Shown here in pieces: positions 28,139 to 42,978 of a DNA stretch of 64,000 bases. The position numbers and the translations under genes were made by a program. The notes below the pieces were generated by a model. It was not told where the DNA came from. It saw only the letters and a program-made list of their open reading frames with translations, and ran no database searches. Source of the DNA: Streptomyces showdoensis (lineage in GTDB: Bacteria > Actinomycetota > Actinomycetes > Streptomycetales > Streptomycetaceae); the NCBI RefSeq assembly GCF_039535475.1, contig NZ_BAAAXG010000013.1:124001-188000 (forward strand), written 5' to 3'. Position 1 is the first letter of the stretch; every line of letters begins with the position of its first letter.

Positions 28139-29140
28139 TCAGCGCCCCGCGGGCGCGGTCAGGCCGAAGGGCCGCAGGGGTACGGGGTCGAGGACCCGTG
28201 TTCCGCCCGCGCCGCGGGCCGCGGCGGCCTCTTCCAGGGCGGTCGCGGCGGCCGAGCGTCCGGTGGGCGCGGCGGTGGGGAGCAGGGGGGAGAGCATGTC
28301 GTCGTGGTGGCTCGGCAGCAGCAGCGGCGGGTCGCCGAGCACGCCGAGCAGCCGCTGCGGGTAGCGGTGGACGGCGCTGTGCGAGGTCATGCCGACGACG
28401 GCGATGTCCGGCCGCAGTCCGGTGAGTTCGCGTTCGGCGAGGTTGCTCGTCCCGGAGAGGTAGACGGACGGGCCGTCGTCGAAGGACACCTGGTAGGCGA
28501 GGGTGGCCCCTTCGACCAGGTCGCCGAGGGTCCGGGGGGTGCGCGGCCGGCCGACGTGCGTGCCGGGGGCGAAGTAGCCGTGGTCGCTGAACTGGCTGTG
28601 CAGGCTGCGCAGCACCTCGACCGTGAAGCCGGGGAACCGCAGGTGTTCGCCGCCGCGGACCCGGATCACGTCGGCCAGCCGGCGGTCCGGGGCGCCCATG
28701 GCGGCGAGCAGGTGGTCGGCGGTCTCGTCGCAGAGGGTGCGGATCCGGTGCCCGGCCCAGTCGGGGTGGCCCAGCAGCTGTGGCACGTCCGCGAGGTGGT
28801 CGAAGTGGCCGTGGCTGACCAGGATCAGGTCGGGGGGTCCCGCGAGGTTCCGCTCGGCGACGGCCGTGACGGCCTTCGGGTCGAGCCGCAGGGGGAGCGA
28901 GGGGTCGACCGATCCGTCGGGCGACTGGAAGGGCATGCGGCTCAGGTACGGGTCGAAGAGCAGCCGGGCGTCCCCGAAGCGGAGTTCCCATCCCGCGACC
29001 CCCAGCCACTGGAGGGTCAGCCCCTCGGGCGGCGTGCGCCGGCTGCCGGAGCCGGTCCGGTGCGGCTGTGCCCGGCCCATCAGTGCAGTTGAGCCGAGCG
29101 CCACGGTTCCCTTGAGGACCGTCCGCCGTCGCTGTCGCAT
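28139..29140 (-). CDS. Tat-exported metallo-beta-lactamase-fold hydrolase
   Basis: Protein of 333 residues with a twin-arginine signal (RRRTVLKG, then VALGSTALMGRA). The fold is the UlaG/NAPE-PLD-like metallo-beta-lactamase superfamily: LTLQWLGVAGWELRFGDARLLFDPYL, the metal motif SHGHFDH (about residue 110), a second His in SLHSQFSDHG, VYLSGTSN with Asp replaced by Gly-Thr-Ser, and SHHDD near the C-terminus. The substrate is unknown; family members hydrolyse lactones or phosphodiesters. It is not a class B beta-lactamase by sequence. It is transcribed alone, away from the clavam cluster. Confidence 0.85.
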   Translation of the reverse strand: MRQRRRTVLKGTVALGSTALMGRAQPHRTGSGSRRTPPEGLTLQWLGVAGWELRFGDARLLFDPYLSRMPFQSPDGSVDPSLPLRLDPKAVTAVAERNLAGPPDLILVSHGHFDHLADVPQLLGHPDWAGHRIRTLCDETADHLLAAMGAPDRRLADVIRVRGGEHLRFPGFTVEVLRSLHSQFSDHGYFAPGTHVGRPRTPRTLGDLVEGATLAYQVSFDDGPSVYLSGTSNLAERELTGLRPDIAVVGMTSHSAVHRYPQRLLGVLGDPPLLLPSHHDDMLSPLLPTAAPTGRSAAATALEEAAAARGAGGTRVLDPVPLRPFGLTAPAGR

Positions 29141-29571
29141 GCGCCCCTCCTCCGTCCGCTTCCTGCGGTGGAAGCTACACAGGGCGGAAACGGATACGCA
29201 TTCTTTCGGTCATTTCGGATCTCCGGTCCGGCGCACGCGGTCCCCGGGCACCCGAACGCGAGTTCGCGCCAGAGTGTCGATCCATCGAACGGCACGCATA
29301 GGCACTCGGAACCACCCTGGTCCACCCTTCACAACTCGAACACCGGGGCGGGATTGCGATTGTCCGAGAACGCACTGGCATCCCCGCCATTTCGACCACG
29401 CGGACGGACCCGCCGGCCCCGCCTCGACCCGCGGCGCACCCTCCCCCGCGCCGCGGACACGCCTGATCCAGAGGTGCGCGCCCGCGCACGGCGCGCACCC
29501 CGGCGCACCCGGGCGGTCGGCGTACCACCCCCGATCAATCCAGCCAATACTTCGACGCCGACCGGGGTCCA
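29141..29571. other. Intergenic region upstream of clavam SARP
   Basis: Long non-coding interval between the divergent hydrolase gene and the SARP. Its first 240 bp are less GC-rich than the surroundings. Short direct repeats such as TTTCGG/ATTTCG near 29205-29220 are visible, but no operator can be named and no open frame shows Streptomyces codon bias. Confidence 0.6.
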
Positions 29572-29601
29572 TTGACATGACCCTTACACACTCCGTCTAC
29601 T
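29572..29601 (+). promoter_or_regulatory. Candidate sigma-70-type promoter of the SARP
   Basis: A perfect TTGACA (29572-29577) is followed after 18 nt by TCTACT (29596-29601), a 4/6 match to TATAAT. The start codon is 55 nt further on, with a good GGGGAGGA ribosome binding site. Prediction from the hexamers only. Confidence 0.5.
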
Positions 29602-29655
29602 TCTCACGCACCACTCATTCCCAGTCGACGCGCGCAACCTCGGGGGAGGATCGGA

Positions 29656-30450
29656 ATGAACGCTGTTGACGGTGAGAGCGGTTCCCCGTTAGTCCGCATC
29701 GCAGTGCTGGGCCCGCTGGAAGTGCGCGTCGGCGAGTCGCCCGTGCCCGTCCCTGGCCGCCGTCAGCGCGGGATCCTGGCCGCGCTGGCGCTCCAGCCGG
29801 GACGCGTCGTGCCCACCGATCACCTGATCAGGGCCATCTGGTACGACATGCCGCCCCGTACGGCGATGGGACAGGTGCAGACGAGCATCTGGATGCTCCG
29901 CACCGCCCTCGTCAACGCCGGCGGGCCCGCCGAGGCGGTGCAGTCCTGCGCCACCGGCTACCGCCTGAACGGCGACTTCTGCTCGGTCGACGTGGCGCAC
30001 CACCGCGCCAAGATCGCCGCGGCCCGCGACACGCAGCGCCGGGGCCGGATCGACGAGGCGGCCCGGCTGGTGCGCTCGGCCCACGAGCTCTGGCGCGGCC
30101 CGGCCCTCGCGGACATCACGTACCAGGGGCTGCGCGGCTGCGCCACCCGGCTGGAGGAGGAGCACACCGCGGCGGTGCACTACCGGGCCTCCCTCGAACT
30201 CCAGCTCGGGCGCCACGAGGAGGTCATCTCGGAGCTCTTCGAGCTGGTCGACCGCTACCCGCTCCGGGAGAGCCTGCACGCCGACCTCATGCTCGCGCTC
30301 TACCGCTCGGGCCGCCAGGCCGACGCCCTGGAGGTCTTCCACGGGGTGCGGCGGACGCTCGCCGAGGAGCTCGGCATCGACCCGGGCCCCACCCTGCGCA
30401 CCCTGGCCCAGGCGATCCTGCGGCAGGACAGCGCCCTCATCCACGCCTGA
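29656..30450 (+). CDS. CcaR-like SARP activator with a TTA codon
   Basis: Short SARP of 264 residues and the likely pathway activator of the clavam cluster. It has an OmpR-like winged helix (about 13-100, with QVQTSIWMLRTALVNAG) and a BTAD (about 105-255, with LEEEHTAAVHYRASLELQLG and a C-terminal QAILRQDSAL). From memory these segments are close to CcaR, the SARP that activates cephamycin and clavulanate genes in S. clavuligerus. The ATG at 29656 is secured by GGGGAGGA 5 nt upstream, and codon 12 is TTA (29689-29691), the bldA-dependent leucine codon. The MFS gene follows on the same strand. Confidence 0.93.
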   Translation: MNAVDGESGSPLVRIAVLGPLEVRVGESPVPVPGRRQRGILAALALQPGRVVPTDHLIRAIWYDMPPRTAMGQVQTSIWMLRTALVNAGGPAEAVQSCATGYRLNGDFCSVDVAHHRAKIAAARDTQRRGRIDEAARLVRSAHELWRGPALADITYQGLRGCATRLEEEHTAAVHYRASLELQLGRHEEVISELFELVDRYPLRESLHADLMLALYRSGRQADALEVFHGVRRTLAEELGIDPGPTLRTLAQAILRQDSALIHA

Positions 30451-30456
30451 GTCCGG

Positions 30457-30498
30457 ACGACCGGACCGGACGGCCACTCCGCACGACCGGACCGGACG
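30457..30498 (+). repeat. 16-bp direct repeat upstream of MFS gene
   Basis: ACGACCGGACCGGACG occurs at 30457-30472 and again at 30483-30498, spaced 26 nt start to start, within the SARP-MFS interval. It could be an operator or a remnant of slippage. Confidence 0.7.
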
Positions 30499-30515
30499 AC
30501 CAGAGGGGACCGCAC

Positions 30516-35004
<4,489 letters not shown>

Positions 35005-35008
<4 letters not shown>

Positions 35009-36528
35009 CCCCTGCCCTCTGCCACGATCTTCCCGGTGACTTCCTCGATGTCGATGTCGTCGGGTGCGACTCCGCCCGCCACGGTCCGGTCGAAGAGCTC
35101 CCGGACGACCCGGCCCTTGACCGCGGCGACCTCCTCCTCGGCCGCGCCGGCCCGGAGGACCAGCGCGGAGAAGGACGCGGTGGTCCCCGAGCCCTCGTGC
35201 ACGCCGAGTTTGGGCCGGTTCACGGTCTCGGCGGGCAGCAGGTCGGTCATGGCGGCGCGCAGCACCCACTTGTCCCGCCCGTAGCGCCGCTTCAGGCCGG
35301 CCTCCAGCGAGGTCAGCGTCTCCAGCACCTCCCGGTCCCAGTAGGGGTGGGTGGACCAGTGGCCGGCCACGGCCGAGAGGACCGGGCTCATCTCGTTCAG
35401 CCCGTCGAAGGTGTCCATGTCCCGCACCACGGCGGTGTCCAGCTTCGGCAGCCGGTCCTCCCGGTGCATGCCGCCGAGGGGGATGTCGGCCCCGTACCCG
35501 GTGAGCACCCGGCGCGCCGGTCCGCCCATCCGCCGGTACAGGGCGGTGAGGGGCAGCAGGTACTCGATGACCTCCGGGTCCAGGGACTCGGCGGCGTGGA
35601 CGGTGTGCGGCAGCAGGGTCAGCAGGTCCGCGGAGGCGACGGTGATCTCCCGGTGCGCGGAGCCCAGATGGCGGGCGACGACCCGGGCCTGCGGGAACTC
35701 GTCGGAGGTGTCCGTGCCCATGGAGAGGGTGTCGATCCCGGCGGTGGCCGCTCCGTCGGACAGCGCCGCCACCGCGGAGGAGTCGATCCCGCCGGACAGC
35801 ACCACGAGCGGGCGGTGGGTGCCGGGGAGTCGCCGGACCACGGCCGCCTCCAGCGCCGCCCGCACCCGGTCGACGGCCTCGTCCTCGGCGACGAGGCGCC
35901 GGTGCACGGGGGGCGTCCAGGTGCGGTGCGCCGCGACCGCGCCCGTCTCCACGCGGATGTCGAACACGGTTCCCGCGGGCACCTGGTGGAGGCCGGGGAG
36001 CCCCCGGACGCGGCGTGCCCCCGGGAGGGGAGCGCCGCGGACGGTGCTGCCGGCGGCCGTCAGCGCCTTCACCTCGGTGGCGGCGAGGACGTGGCCCGGT
36101 TCGGCGCGCACGTAGAGCGGGACGGAGCCCGCGTGGTCGGTGGCGGCCAGCAGGCGCCCGCCGGTGGCGAGCAGGGCCGCGAACCGCCCGTTGAGCACCC
36201 GGAAGGCGTGGGTGCCGTACTTGGCGAACAGGCCGGACACCAGCTCGGCGTCGGAGGCGTCCACGGGGGTGCCCAGGGTGTCGTGGATCTCGTCGCGGTT
36301 GTAGATCTCCCCCGCGAGGAGGACGAGGGTGTCCCCGTCGGACGCGTGCGCCTTCGCGCAGTCGTCGCCGGGGTGGACCAGGACGGCGTCCACGGTCTGC
36401 GGGCCCAGCCGCTCGGAGAGCCGGCTGTGCCGGCCCCGGGTGGCGAACACGGCCGTGGGGGTCCGGCCCCCGCCCAGATGGGCGGAGGCCAGCAGACCGA
36501 AGGCGGCGGGAAGCTCGGGCTGCGTCAT
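35005..36528 (-). CDS. bls: Carboxyethylarginine beta-lactam synthase
   Basis: Beta-lactam synthetase of 507 residues, an asparagine-synthetase-B relative that uses ATP to close the beta-lactam ring of carboxyethylarginine, giving deoxyguanidinoproclavaminate. The N-terminal Ntn-type domain lacks the catalytic Cys1, as expected for a non-glutaminase. The PP-loop is SGGIDSS at 245-251. Catalytic residues align with the known enzyme: Tyr345 (TGYGADIPLGG), Glu379 (GLNEMSP) and Lys440 (NRPKLGVHEGSG). It is separated by one base from ceaS and overlaps the ATP-grasp gene by 4 nt. Identification is very secure. Confidence 0.97.
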
Positions 36529-36529
36529 G

Positions 36530-38430
<1,901 letters not shown>

Positions 38431-39513
38431 GTGACCAGTGGAGTGGTGATCGACCAATGGCAGTCGCCCGAGGACGCGCGCGAGGCCGGCTGGGACGCCC
38501 TCGTCGGGGCGGAGGACTTCTTCCTCACCCCCGACTGGATGCGGGTCCTCCAGGACTCCGCGGGGGCGTGGATGGGCTACCTCACCGCGCGCGACGGCGG
38601 CCGGGCGCTCGCCGCGCTGCCGCTGGTGCGGGCGACCCACGAGTCCCCCTGGTCGCTGGGCCGCACCGACCTGCTGATCCGGCACTGCGCCCGGGAGGGC
38701 ATGGCGGGGGCGGCGGAGGTCCTGGCCGGCCTCGGTGACGTGGACCGGCTGATGCCGTCGATGATGTCCGGCGGCCGGCACCTCGGCCGGACCCGGCTGC
38801 TGCTGCGCCCCGGGGCGGACGCGGAGACGGCGCACCGGATCGTCGAGCGGGCGGAGCGCGCGGCCGCCCTCGACGGCTGCCGCTCGATCTGCTTCCCGTA
38901 CGTGGACGCCGGCGACCGGATCCAGCGAGAGGTGCTCCACCAACGCGGGTACGCGTCCCACGAGTCGGGCCAGTTCGCCACCCTCGCGCTGCCCGGCGAG
39001 GGCTTCATGGACTACGCCATGGGCCTCCCGTCGCGGCGCTCGCGCCGGGTGCGCGCCGAGCGGCGCCGCATGGAGGCCTCCGACGTGCGGATCACCCTGG
39101 ACCCGCTGGACCCCGCCGACATCCCGCGGCTCGCCGCCCTGGAGACCGAGCTGTTCGCCAAGTACGGCATGACGGGCTGGGACCCGCGCCGCTCGGAGGC
39201 CGTGCTGTGGGCCGCCTCGGAGCGGCTGGGCGAACGGGCCCTGGTGTCCCGGGCGGTGCGGGACGGCCGGGTCGTCGGCTTCGGCCTGGTCCTCGCGCAC
39301 GAGGACGCCTGGTTCGCCCACCGCGCCGGCTTCGACTACGCGGCCGTGGGCAAGCTGCCGCTCTACTACGAGCTCCTGTACTACACGCTCGCCGACCACG
39401 CCCCGCGGCACGGGGTCGGGACCGTCCACTACGGCATCGGCTCCACGGAGGCCAAGGTCTCCCGGGGGTGCGGCCTTTCGGCGCAGTACCTGTACGTGAA
39501 GGAGCTCGGCTGA
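38431..39513 (+). CDS. GNAT-fold (BioF2/FemX-like) acyltransferase
   Basis: Protein of 360 residues with the doubled GNAT-like fold of the Acetyltransf_6/BioF2-like and FemAB-type families: an N-terminal half (VVIDQWQSPEDAREAGWDALV, FFLTPDWMRVLQDS, GYLTARDGGRALAALPL) and a C-terminal half ending in the FemX-like KLPLYYELLYYTLADHAPRHGVGTVHYGIGSTEAKVSRG. Such enzymes move acyl or aminoacyl groups onto amines. In the S. clavuligerus cluster acyltransferase-type genes (orf14, orf16) have uncertain late roles; this may be a counterpart, but I cannot say of which. GTG 38431 follows GAGGA. The stop overlaps the next start (TGATG). Confidence 0.8.
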   Translation: MTSGVVIDQWQSPEDAREAGWDALVGAEDFFLTPDWMRVLQDSAGAWMGYLTARDGGRALAALPLVRATHESPWSLGRTDLLIRHCAREGMAGAAEVLAGLGDVDRLMPSMMSGGRHLGRTRLLLRPGADAETAHRIVERAERAAALDGCRSICFPYVDAGDRIQREVLHQRGYASHESGQFATLALPGEGFMDYAMGLPSRRSRRVRAERRRMEASDVRITLDPLDPADIPRLAALETELFAKYGMTGWDPRRSEAVLWAASERLGERALVSRAVRDGRVVGFGLVLAHEDAWFAHRAGFDYAAVGKLPLYYELLYYTLADHAPRHGVGTVHYGIGSTEAKVSRGCGLSAQYLYVKELG

Positions 39514-41141
39514 TGTCCGGATGGAACGCCGCCGTCGGCGCCGTGGCGAACCCCCTCGGCCGGCCCGGGGGGCGCCTCGCCATGGTGGCCTCCGCCGACG
39601 TCGACTCCCTCGACCCCGCCCGCACGTACTACGTGTGGTCGTGGCTGCTGCAGCGGACCATGCACCGCACCCTCATGGCCTTCGGCACCGATCCGGTCAC
39701 CCCGACGGTGGTGCCGGACCTCGCGAGCGCCCCGGGCGAGGTGTCGGACGGCGGCCTGACCTGGACCTACCGGATCCGCGGGGGCGTCCGGTTCGAGTCC
39801 GGCGAGGAGGTGCGCGCCCGGGACCTCGCGTACGCCGTGGAACGGGTCTTCGCGCAGGACGTCCTGCCGGGGGGACCCACCTACCTCCTCGACCTGCTCG
39901 ACCACGGCGGCTACCGCGGCCCGTACCAGGGGCAGCGCTGCAAGGCCGTCGAGTGCCCGGACGACCGCACCCTGCGCTTCCGGCTCCGGCGGCCCTTCGC
40001 GGACTTCGACTTCCTGATGGCGCAGCCCAACACGGCGCCCGTGCCGGCCCGTCACGACAGGGGCGCGTCCTACGGGGCGGCGCCGGTGTGCTCCGGGCCC
40101 TACCGCATCCACCGCTACCGGGCCGGCCGGGACCTCCACCTCGTCCGCAACCCGGAGTGGGACCGGGCCGGCGACCCGGTCCGCGCGGCGCTGCCGGACG
40201 AGCTGACCGTCGCCTTCGGGGTCGACGTCGACGAGCTGGACGCCCGGCTGGTCGGCGGGGAGTTCCACGTCGACGTCGAGGGCCGCGGCATCCAGCACGC
40301 CGCGCGCGACGTGATCCTGGCCGACCCGGTGCTGCGGGCGCGGGCCGACAACCCGGCCACCGGCTTCCTGCAGTACATCACCGTGCAGACCGCCGTGCCG
40401 CCGTTCGACGACGTGCACGCCCGGCGGGCCGTGTTCTACGCCGCCGACAAGGCGGCGCTGCTCGAGGCGCGCGGCGGGGACGGGGTGGGCGGCTCGCTCG
40501 CCACCAGTCTCATCCCTCCCACGCTCCCCTCGCACACCGGGGCCGACCGCTACCCCTCGGGTGCCGATCGGACGGGCGACCTGGCCGCCGCCCGGGCCGA
40601 ACTGGCCGCGGCGGGGCTGCCGGACGGTTTCGACACCGTGATCGGCACCCAGCCGGGCAAGTTCGAGCTGGTGGCACGGACCCTCGCGATGGCGCTCGCC
40701 CGGGTGGGCATCCGGGCCCGCGTCGAGGTCCTGGACACCGCCTCGTACTACCGGTCCGGCCTCGGACACCCCGCAACGGTGCGCGCGCTCGGCCTCGGTC
40801 TGGGCGTCACCGACTGGGGTGCCGACTACCCGACCGAGTACGGCTTCCTCGCCCCGCTGGTGGACGGCCGGCAGATCAAGCGCGGCGGCGGAAACTTCAA
40901 CTTCGCCGAACTCGACGACCCGCTCGTACGGCGGCTCGTCGACGAGGCGCAGGCCCCGGCCGACCCGGCGGTCCGGCGGCGGCTCTGGCAGCGCGTCGAG
41001 GAGACGGTCATGGAGCGCGCCGTCATCCTCCCCATGGCGCACGACCGCACGCTGCACTACCGGCACCCCGACGTCACCGACGTGTACGTGCACCCCGCCT
41101 TCGGGCTGTACGACATCCAGGCGATGGGCCTGGCCCGGTGA
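39513..41141 (+). CDS. oppA2: OppA-like oligopeptide-binding protein 1
   Basis: Extracytoplasmic solute-binding protein family 5 member of 542 residues, comparable to OppA1/OppA2 of the clavulanate cluster, which are needed for late steps; which of the two it matches is uncertain. Family features: RLAMVASADVDSLDPARTYYV, the segment GLTWTYRIRGGVRFESGEEV, SGPYRIHRYRAGRDL and NPEWDRAGDPVRAALPDEL. There is no signal peptide or lipobox at the N-terminus (MSGWNAAVGAVANPLGRPGG), so nothing directs it across the membrane. It is coupled to the acyltransferase gene by a TGATG overlap. No Opp permease or ATPase genes are in the window. Confidence 0.9.
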   Translation: MSGWNAAVGAVANPLGRPGGRLAMVASADVDSLDPARTYYVWSWLLQRTMHRTLMAFGTDPVTPTVVPDLASAPGEVSDGGLTWTYRIRGGVRFESGEEVRARDLAYAVERVFAQDVLPGGPTYLLDLLDHGGYRGPYQGQRCKAVECPDDRTLRFRLRRPFADFDFLMAQPNTAPVPARHDRGASYGAAPVCSGPYRIHRYRAGRDLHLVRNPEWDRAGDPVRAALPDELTVAFGVDVDELDARLVGGEFHVDVEGRGIQHAARDVILADPVLRARADNPATGFLQYITVQTAVPPFDDVHARRAVFYAADKAALLEARGGDGVGGSLATSLIPPTLPSHTGADRYPSGADRTGDLAAARAELAAAGLPDGFDTVIGTQPGKFELVARTLAMALARVGIRARVEVLDTASYYRSGLGHPATVRALGLGLGVTDWGADYPTEYGFLAPLVDGRQIKRGGGNFNFAELDDPLVRRLVDEAQAPADPAVRRRLWQRVEETVMERAVILPMAHDRTLHYRHPDVTDVYVHPAFGLYDIQAMGLAR

Positions 41142-41186
41142 CGGCTCCCCCACCACCCGCCTGACCAGAGAGGCACCGGAGAACCC

Positions 41187-42851
41187 GTGGCATTCAATGC
41201 GGCAGCACGCGGCGTCGTGAACCCGTCGGACCACCGGGGCGGAACGCTCAGGTACGTCCGCACGGACGACTTCGACTCGCTCGACCCGGCCGACACGTAC
41301 TACGCGTACACCTGGAACTTCATCCGGCTCATCGGGCGCCCGCTGGTCGGCTACCGCACCGGCGGGGACGGCGGCCCGCTGCTCGTGCCGGACCTGGCCG
41401 AGGCGCTCGGCGAGGCCTCCGACGACAACCGCACCTGGACCTACCGGCTGCGCGAGGGGATCCGGTTCGAGGACGGCTCCCCGGTCACCTCGCGGGACGT
41501 GGCGTACGCGGTGCTGCGCGCCGCCTTCCCCGAGCGGGTCTACGAGGGCCCGGCCGCCCGCGGGGGCCCCGCGTACTTCCGCCAGTACCTCACGGGCCCG
41601 GAGGGCATCGAGACGCCGGACGAGCGCACCCTCGTGTTCCGGCTGCGCGAACCCTTCGCCGCCTTCGACTACTTCGCCGCGCTGCCCACGACCATCCCGG
41701 TGCCGCGCGGGCGGGACACCTTCCCCCGGTACCGGCTGCGGCCGGTGTCCTCGGGCCCGTACCGCATCGACGCGTACGCGCCGGGGGCGGAGCTGACGCT
41801 CGACCGCAACCCGCACTGGGAGGCGGCGACCGACCCGGTGCGGACGGCCCTGCCGGACCGGATCACGGTCCGGCTCGGGGTGAGCGGGGCGGAGGTGGAC
41901 CGCATCCTGCTCGACGGGGAGGCGGACATCGACCTGGCCGGCGTCGGCGTGCAGCCGGCGACGCAGGCGCGGATCCTGGCCGAGCCGGCGCTGCGGGAGC
42001 GGGTGGACAATCCGACCACGGGCTTCGTCTGGCTCTACTGCATCAACCAGAACATCGGCCCGCTCGCGGACGTGCACGCCCGTCGCGCCGTGCAGTACGC
42101 GACCGACAAGGCGGCGATGCTCCTCGCCTACGGCGGGGACCCGGCCGGCGAGATCGCCACCACCCTGCTCCCCGCCTCCGTGCTCGGTCACTCCCCCTTC
42201 GACCGCTACCCCGTCGGCCCCGAGGGGACGGGCGACCTGGAGGCGGCCCGGCGGGAGCTGGCGCTGGCCGGCCTGCCGGAGGGCTTCACCACCCGGATCG
42301 GTGCCCGCGAGGACCGGACCAAGGAGTGGAACGCCGCGCTCGCCCTGTCGGCGGGGCTGGCCCGGGTCGGCATCCGGGCCGAGGTGGTGCCGTACTCCTC
42401 GGGCGACTACTTCACGAAGGCGGTCGGGGTGCCGGCGTACGTGCGGGAGCACGGCATCGGGATCGTGATGTTCGGCTGGGCGGCCGACTTCCCGGACGGC
42501 TACGGCTTCCTCCAGCAGATCGCCGACTCCCGCGCGATCAAGGAGACGGGCAACCAGAACCTCGGCGAGCTGGCCTCCGCGCGGATCGACGGACTGCTCG
42601 ACCGGGGCGCGGCGACGCGCGACGAGCGGGAGCGCGCCCGGATCTGGGCGGACGTGGACCGGGCCGCCCTGGACGAGGCCGTCATGTGCCCCTACATGTA
42701 CGTCAAGTCCGTGCTGTTCAGGGGGGCGAGGACCGCGAACGTCCTGATGTCCCCGGCGTACGGGATGTACGACTACGCGGTGCTCTCGGTGGCCGGGGAC
42801 GGGGCGGCCTCCGGGCCGGACGGGGGCACGACCGGGGGCACGAACGGCTGA
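41187..42851 (+). CDS. oppA1: OppA-like oligopeptide-binding protein 2
   Basis: Second family 5 solute-binding protein, 554 residues, clearly a paralogue of the preceding one: GGTLRYVRTDDFDSLDPADTYYAYTW, RTWTYRLREGIRFEDGSPV, SGPYRIDAYAPGAELTLDRNPHW, and the distal ADFPDGYGFLQQIADSRAIKETGNQNLG. Again the N-terminus (MAFNAAARGVVNPSDHRGG) has no export signal. In clavulanate producers both oppA genes are required although no dedicated permease is present; a carrier or enzymatic role for peptidyl-clavam intermediates is discussed. GTG 41187 follows CGGAGAA, 45 nt after the previous stop. The C-terminal tail is Gly/Thr-rich. Confidence 0.9.
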   Translation: MAFNAAARGVVNPSDHRGGTLRYVRTDDFDSLDPADTYYAYTWNFIRLIGRPLVGYRTGGDGGPLLVPDLAEALGEASDDNRTWTYRLREGIRFEDGSPVTSRDVAYAVLRAAFPERVYEGPAARGGPAYFRQYLTGPEGIETPDERTLVFRLREPFAAFDYFAALPTTIPVPRGRDTFPRYRLRPVSSGPYRIDAYAPGAELTLDRNPHWEAATDPVRTALPDRITVRLGVSGAEVDRILLDGEADIDLAGVGVQPATQARILAEPALRERVDNPTTGFVWLYCINQNIGPLADVHARRAVQYATDKAAMLLAYGGDPAGEIATTLLPASVLGHSPFDRYPVGPEGTGDLEAARRELALAGLPEGFTTRIGAREDRTKEWNAALALSAGLARVGIRAEVVPYSSGDYFTKAVGVPAYVREHGIGIVMFGWAADFPDGYGFLQQIADSRAIKETGNQNLGELASARIDGLLDRGAATRDERERARIWADVDRAALDEAVMCPYMYVKSVLFRGARTANVLMSPAYGMYDYAVLSVAGDGAASGPDGGTTGGTNG

Positions 42852-42950
42852 CACGATGCGGCGTTCACGGGCGTGAGGGCCGCGTTGTCTGATACGAAGG
42901 ACGTGGGCCGGTGGGTCGTCGACTCCCCGGCCCCTTACTCGACCCCGAAT

Positions 42951-42962
42951 GAATACTTATTC
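42951..42962 (+). promoter_or_regulatory. Candidate ARG box (ArgR operator)
   Basis: GAATACTTATTC is an inverted repeat (GAATA, 2-nt centre, TATTC) in an AT-rich island, 17 nt before the oat start. It matches the core of bacterial ARG boxes (TGAAT-4N-ATTCA type) at most positions. ArgR control of an ornithine acetyltransferase gene would be natural. The site is single and short, so it could be chance. Confidence 0.45.
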
Positions 42963-42978
42963 CGAAAGGCGAAACTTC

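Noticed and set aside
28139..29140. Metallo-beta-lactamase-fold protein as a clavam resistance enzyme
   Set aside because: The sequence is of the UlaG/NAPE-PLD-like type, not class B beta-lactamase, and it is transcribed away from the cluster.
29578..29669. Short frame MTLTHSVYFSRTTHSQ... overlapping the SARP start
   Set aside because: ATG lies inside the predicted -35/-10 region, there is no ribosome binding site, and codon use is atypical.
39429..42854. Minus-strand frame of 1141 codons opposite the two oppA genes
   Set aside because: The plus strand carries two recognisable family 5 binding proteins; the minus frame is a shadow with no domain.
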